Of a stretch of DNA of 7,608 nt, positions 6,504-7,608 are shown one piece after another (the first letter of the stretch is position 1; every line of letters starts with the position of its first letter). The position numbers and the translations under genes are program-made. Source of the stretch: Flavobacterium sp. (GTDB taxonomy: Bacteria; Bacteroidota; Bacteroidia; Flavobacteriales; Flavobacteriaceae); assembly GCA_003449615.1 (NCBI GenBank), contig DMHA01000151.1, forward strand, positions 1 to 7,608. The letters are read 5' to 3'. The notes under the pieces were generated by a model, which saw nothing but the letters and a program-made list of their open reading frames with translations, had not been told where the DNA came from and ran no database searches.

Positions 6504-7280
6504 TTAATCGTTGTGTACGTGATCTATACTAAAAATATTTGGAACGTTGTTAGCAGAAATGTTTTGCACTTTTGTACCACCCATTACGTCTAATCCTTCA
6601 TTAAAATTGATGACCGTTGTGCCTTCGATTACTTTTTTTAGATCTGTAAGAACATGAACTTGTGGTGTAACATTTGTTCTTACTAAAGCCTTGTTCGGAA
6701 AGTTTAATGTTATTGTGGCATAGTTATAAATATCCCCTGTTTTTCCGGTGTGAACTCTAAAATTTGCATTAGTGTGAGTTGTAGATGTTACGGTACCTTC
6801 GAATTTTACAAATTTATATCCTGCAGCCCAAGACCAAGTCATTCCGAGCGCTTGAGCATCAGTCCACATTGTACCTTGACCATCAGCACCTGCATTAAAT
6901 TGGGCTTGATCTACACCAACACCAAATGAAACTTTAGTATAATTAGCGGCTGGAATATTTGGTAAGTTTAAAATAGTACTGGTAGCATCGGCTTCGTTTA
7001 CAAAGAAATAGCTTTCTGATTTTGGCATTGTGTAAGTCGAACCATCTTCTTTTGTTAATACGATATTACTGATGATGTAAATAGCATTAGATACTTTTAT
7101 TACTTCGCCGTTTGTATTAGTGTAAGCAGTATTGAATGCTAAGTTTGCAGCACCATAAACATTATCGAATTCTAATTTTATTGCGCCTTCTCCTGAAATT
7201 GTTTCGTTATCATCAGTACAAGAAGTAAATGCTAGAGCTAAAGCCAAAACGGCTACAATATTTTTTATTTGAAATTTCAT
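6504..7280 (-). CDS. MbnP-family copper-associated lipoprotein
   Basis: 258 residues. A lipoprotein signal (1-21, ALAFTSC with Cys21) is followed by TDDNE, an acidic stretch like flavobacterial surface-export signals. The body matches the MbnP family: an N-terminal strand (IKLEFDNVYGA, 34-44), IYIISNIVLTKEDGSTY (67-83), SYFFVNEADAT (90-100), FGVGVDQAQFN (119-129), the family block MTWSWAAGYKFVKFEG (147-162), FRVHTGKTG (174-182) and the C-terminal SIDHVHND (251-258). In characterised methanotroph relatives (MbnP, CorA, MopE) one tryptophan is converted to kynurenine and, with histidines, binds copper. Here W139, W149 and W151 are candidate targets, and H177, H209, H254 and H256 candidate ligands; which ones act cannot be told from sequence. 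It is the first gene of the cluster, followed by its presumed partner di-heme enzyme. The start is preceded by an A run without a Shine-Dalgarno motif. Confidence 0.88.
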   Translation of the reverse strand: MKFQIKNIVAVLALALAFTSCTDDNETISGEGAIKLEFDNVYGAANLAFNTAYTNTNGEVIKVSNAIYIISNIVLTKEDGSTYTMPKSESYFFVNEADATSTILNLPNIPAANYTKVSFGVGVDQAQFNAGADGQGTMWTDAQALGMTWSWAAGYKFVKFEGTVTSTTHTNANFRVHTGKTGDIYNYATITLNFPNKALVRTNVTPQVHVLTDLKKVIEGTTVINFNEGLDVMGGTKVQNISANNVPNIFSIDHVHND

Positions 7281-7526
7281 TTTTTTATTGATTAAAGTTT
7301 GTAAAAAGGTTTGTCTTGAAAACAGTAGTCCTCAAAACATTTTGAACGTAAGAATGGTTTCAATTTGTTATAAAATTGAAAAAGCGCAACAAACTAAAGC
7401 AATCCGTTTGAAAGAAAGCTTCGGTTTATGCATAAACTTTAAGAAATGAAAATGGGAGGTCGGAAAACAGAATCACTATTCAAATAGGAATATAAGTCAG
7501 AATAGTTACTGTTTAAGAATTGATTT
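7281..7526 (-). promoter_or_regulatory. Leader/regulatory region of the MbnP cluster with several inverted repeats
   Basis: About 250 bp upstream of mbnP hold three inverted repeats: TCAAAA-CA-TTTTGA (7332-7345); TTTCAATTT / AAATTGAAA (7358-7366, 7373-7381); and a perfect 14-bp palindrome GTTTATGCATAAAC (7424-7437). Any of these could be an operator or leader hairpin. No full TAnnTTTG box is present; the nearest forms are TAGTTTG (minus strand of 7389-7395) and CTATTTG (7480-7486). The promoter position is therefore uncertain. Confidence 0.45.
7368..7433 (-). CDS. Possible 21-residue leader ORF with vicinal cysteines
   Basis: A short frame starts at ATG (7431-7433) inside the 14-bp palindrome and stops at TAA (7368-7370) inside the 9-bp inverted repeat. 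The peptide is basic at its start (MHKPKLSFKR) and then hydrophobic with two adjacent cysteines (IALVCCAFSIL). It ends 87 bases before the mbnP start. It could be a regulatory leader peptide, the relic of a signal sequence, or chance. There is no Shine-Dalgarno motif, which is not decisive in this phylum. Confidence 0.25.
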   Translation of the reverse strand: MHKPKLSFKRIALVCCAFSIL

Positions 7527-7608
7527 TTATCCAAATAAATGGATGTAATTTTGAATGATTTGATTTCCTCGAAAAACAATATTTCTAATTCTATCTAACT
7601 CTTTTTTT
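7527..7608 (-). CDS. Possible 3' end of an upstream gene, cut by the window edge
   Basis: A frame open from the window edge runs 26 codons to TAA (7527-7529) and encodes a charged-then-aliphatic tail (KKELDRIRNIVFRGNQ, IIQNYIHLFG). The composition is protein-like, but the stretch is too short to assign or to be sure that it is coding. If real, it is transcribed in the same direction as the MbnP cluster. No family is recognised and no terminator is seen after it. Confidence 0.3.
   Translation of the reverse strand, partial: KKELDRIRNIVFRGNQIIQNYIHLFG

Noticed and set aside
7281..7608. Methanobactin precursor (mbnA-like) peptide upstream of mbnP
   Set aside because: The only small frame with cysteines has an adjacent Cys-Cys pair in a hydrophobic signal-like stretch and no core-peptide pattern, and no MbnB/MbnC-type gene is present in the window.

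Overview
The window looks like chromosomal DNA from a member of the Flavobacteriia, most likely Flavobacterium or a close relative. The evidence is low GC content, A-rich leaders without Shine-Dalgarno sequences, TAnnTTTG-type -7 promoter boxes, lipoproteins with acidic residues just after the lipidated cysteine, and the protein sequences themselves. The species is inferred from these traits, not proven. All convincing genes are on the minus strand, so the biological reading order runs from position 7608 down to 1.

Right half (about 4065-7600): a compact, apparently co-transcribed set of cell-envelope genes. A leader of about 250 bp holds several inverted repeats and a possible 21-codon leader ORF with adjacent cysteines. 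Next comes an MbnP-family lipoprotein (6504-7280), then a 143-bp highly structured intergenic repeat (6353-6495). A di-heme MauG/MbnH-type cytochrome c peroxidase lipoprotein follows (5300-6340). Four bases after its stop codon starts an outer-membrane beta-barrel protein with a C-x2-C-x-C motif (4330-5295). Directly behind that lies the 3' end of a TonB-dependent receptor whose 5' part is missing (4065-4329). MbnP and MbnH are known from methanotrophs as a partner pair: the di-heme enzyme oxidises a tryptophan of MbnP to kynurenine, creating a copper site. The inferred role here is a surface-exposed copper (or other metal) handling system that has lost its dedicated receptor at this site. No methanobactin precursor or biosynthesis gene is visible.

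Middle (2952-3914): a single secreted protein with MORN/YwqK-like repeats and a TonB C-terminal-like domain, apparently with its own promoter.

Left half (1-2823): the housekeeping pair rpsO (ribosomal protein S15) and pnp (polynucleotide phosphorylase) in the order conserved in many bacteria. They are separated by an rpsO terminator and GC-rich inverted repeats. pnp is followed by a strong, probably bidirectional terminator and a second minus-strand terminator at the window edge.

No tRNA, rRNA, CRISPR array, insertion sequence or replication origin was seen.
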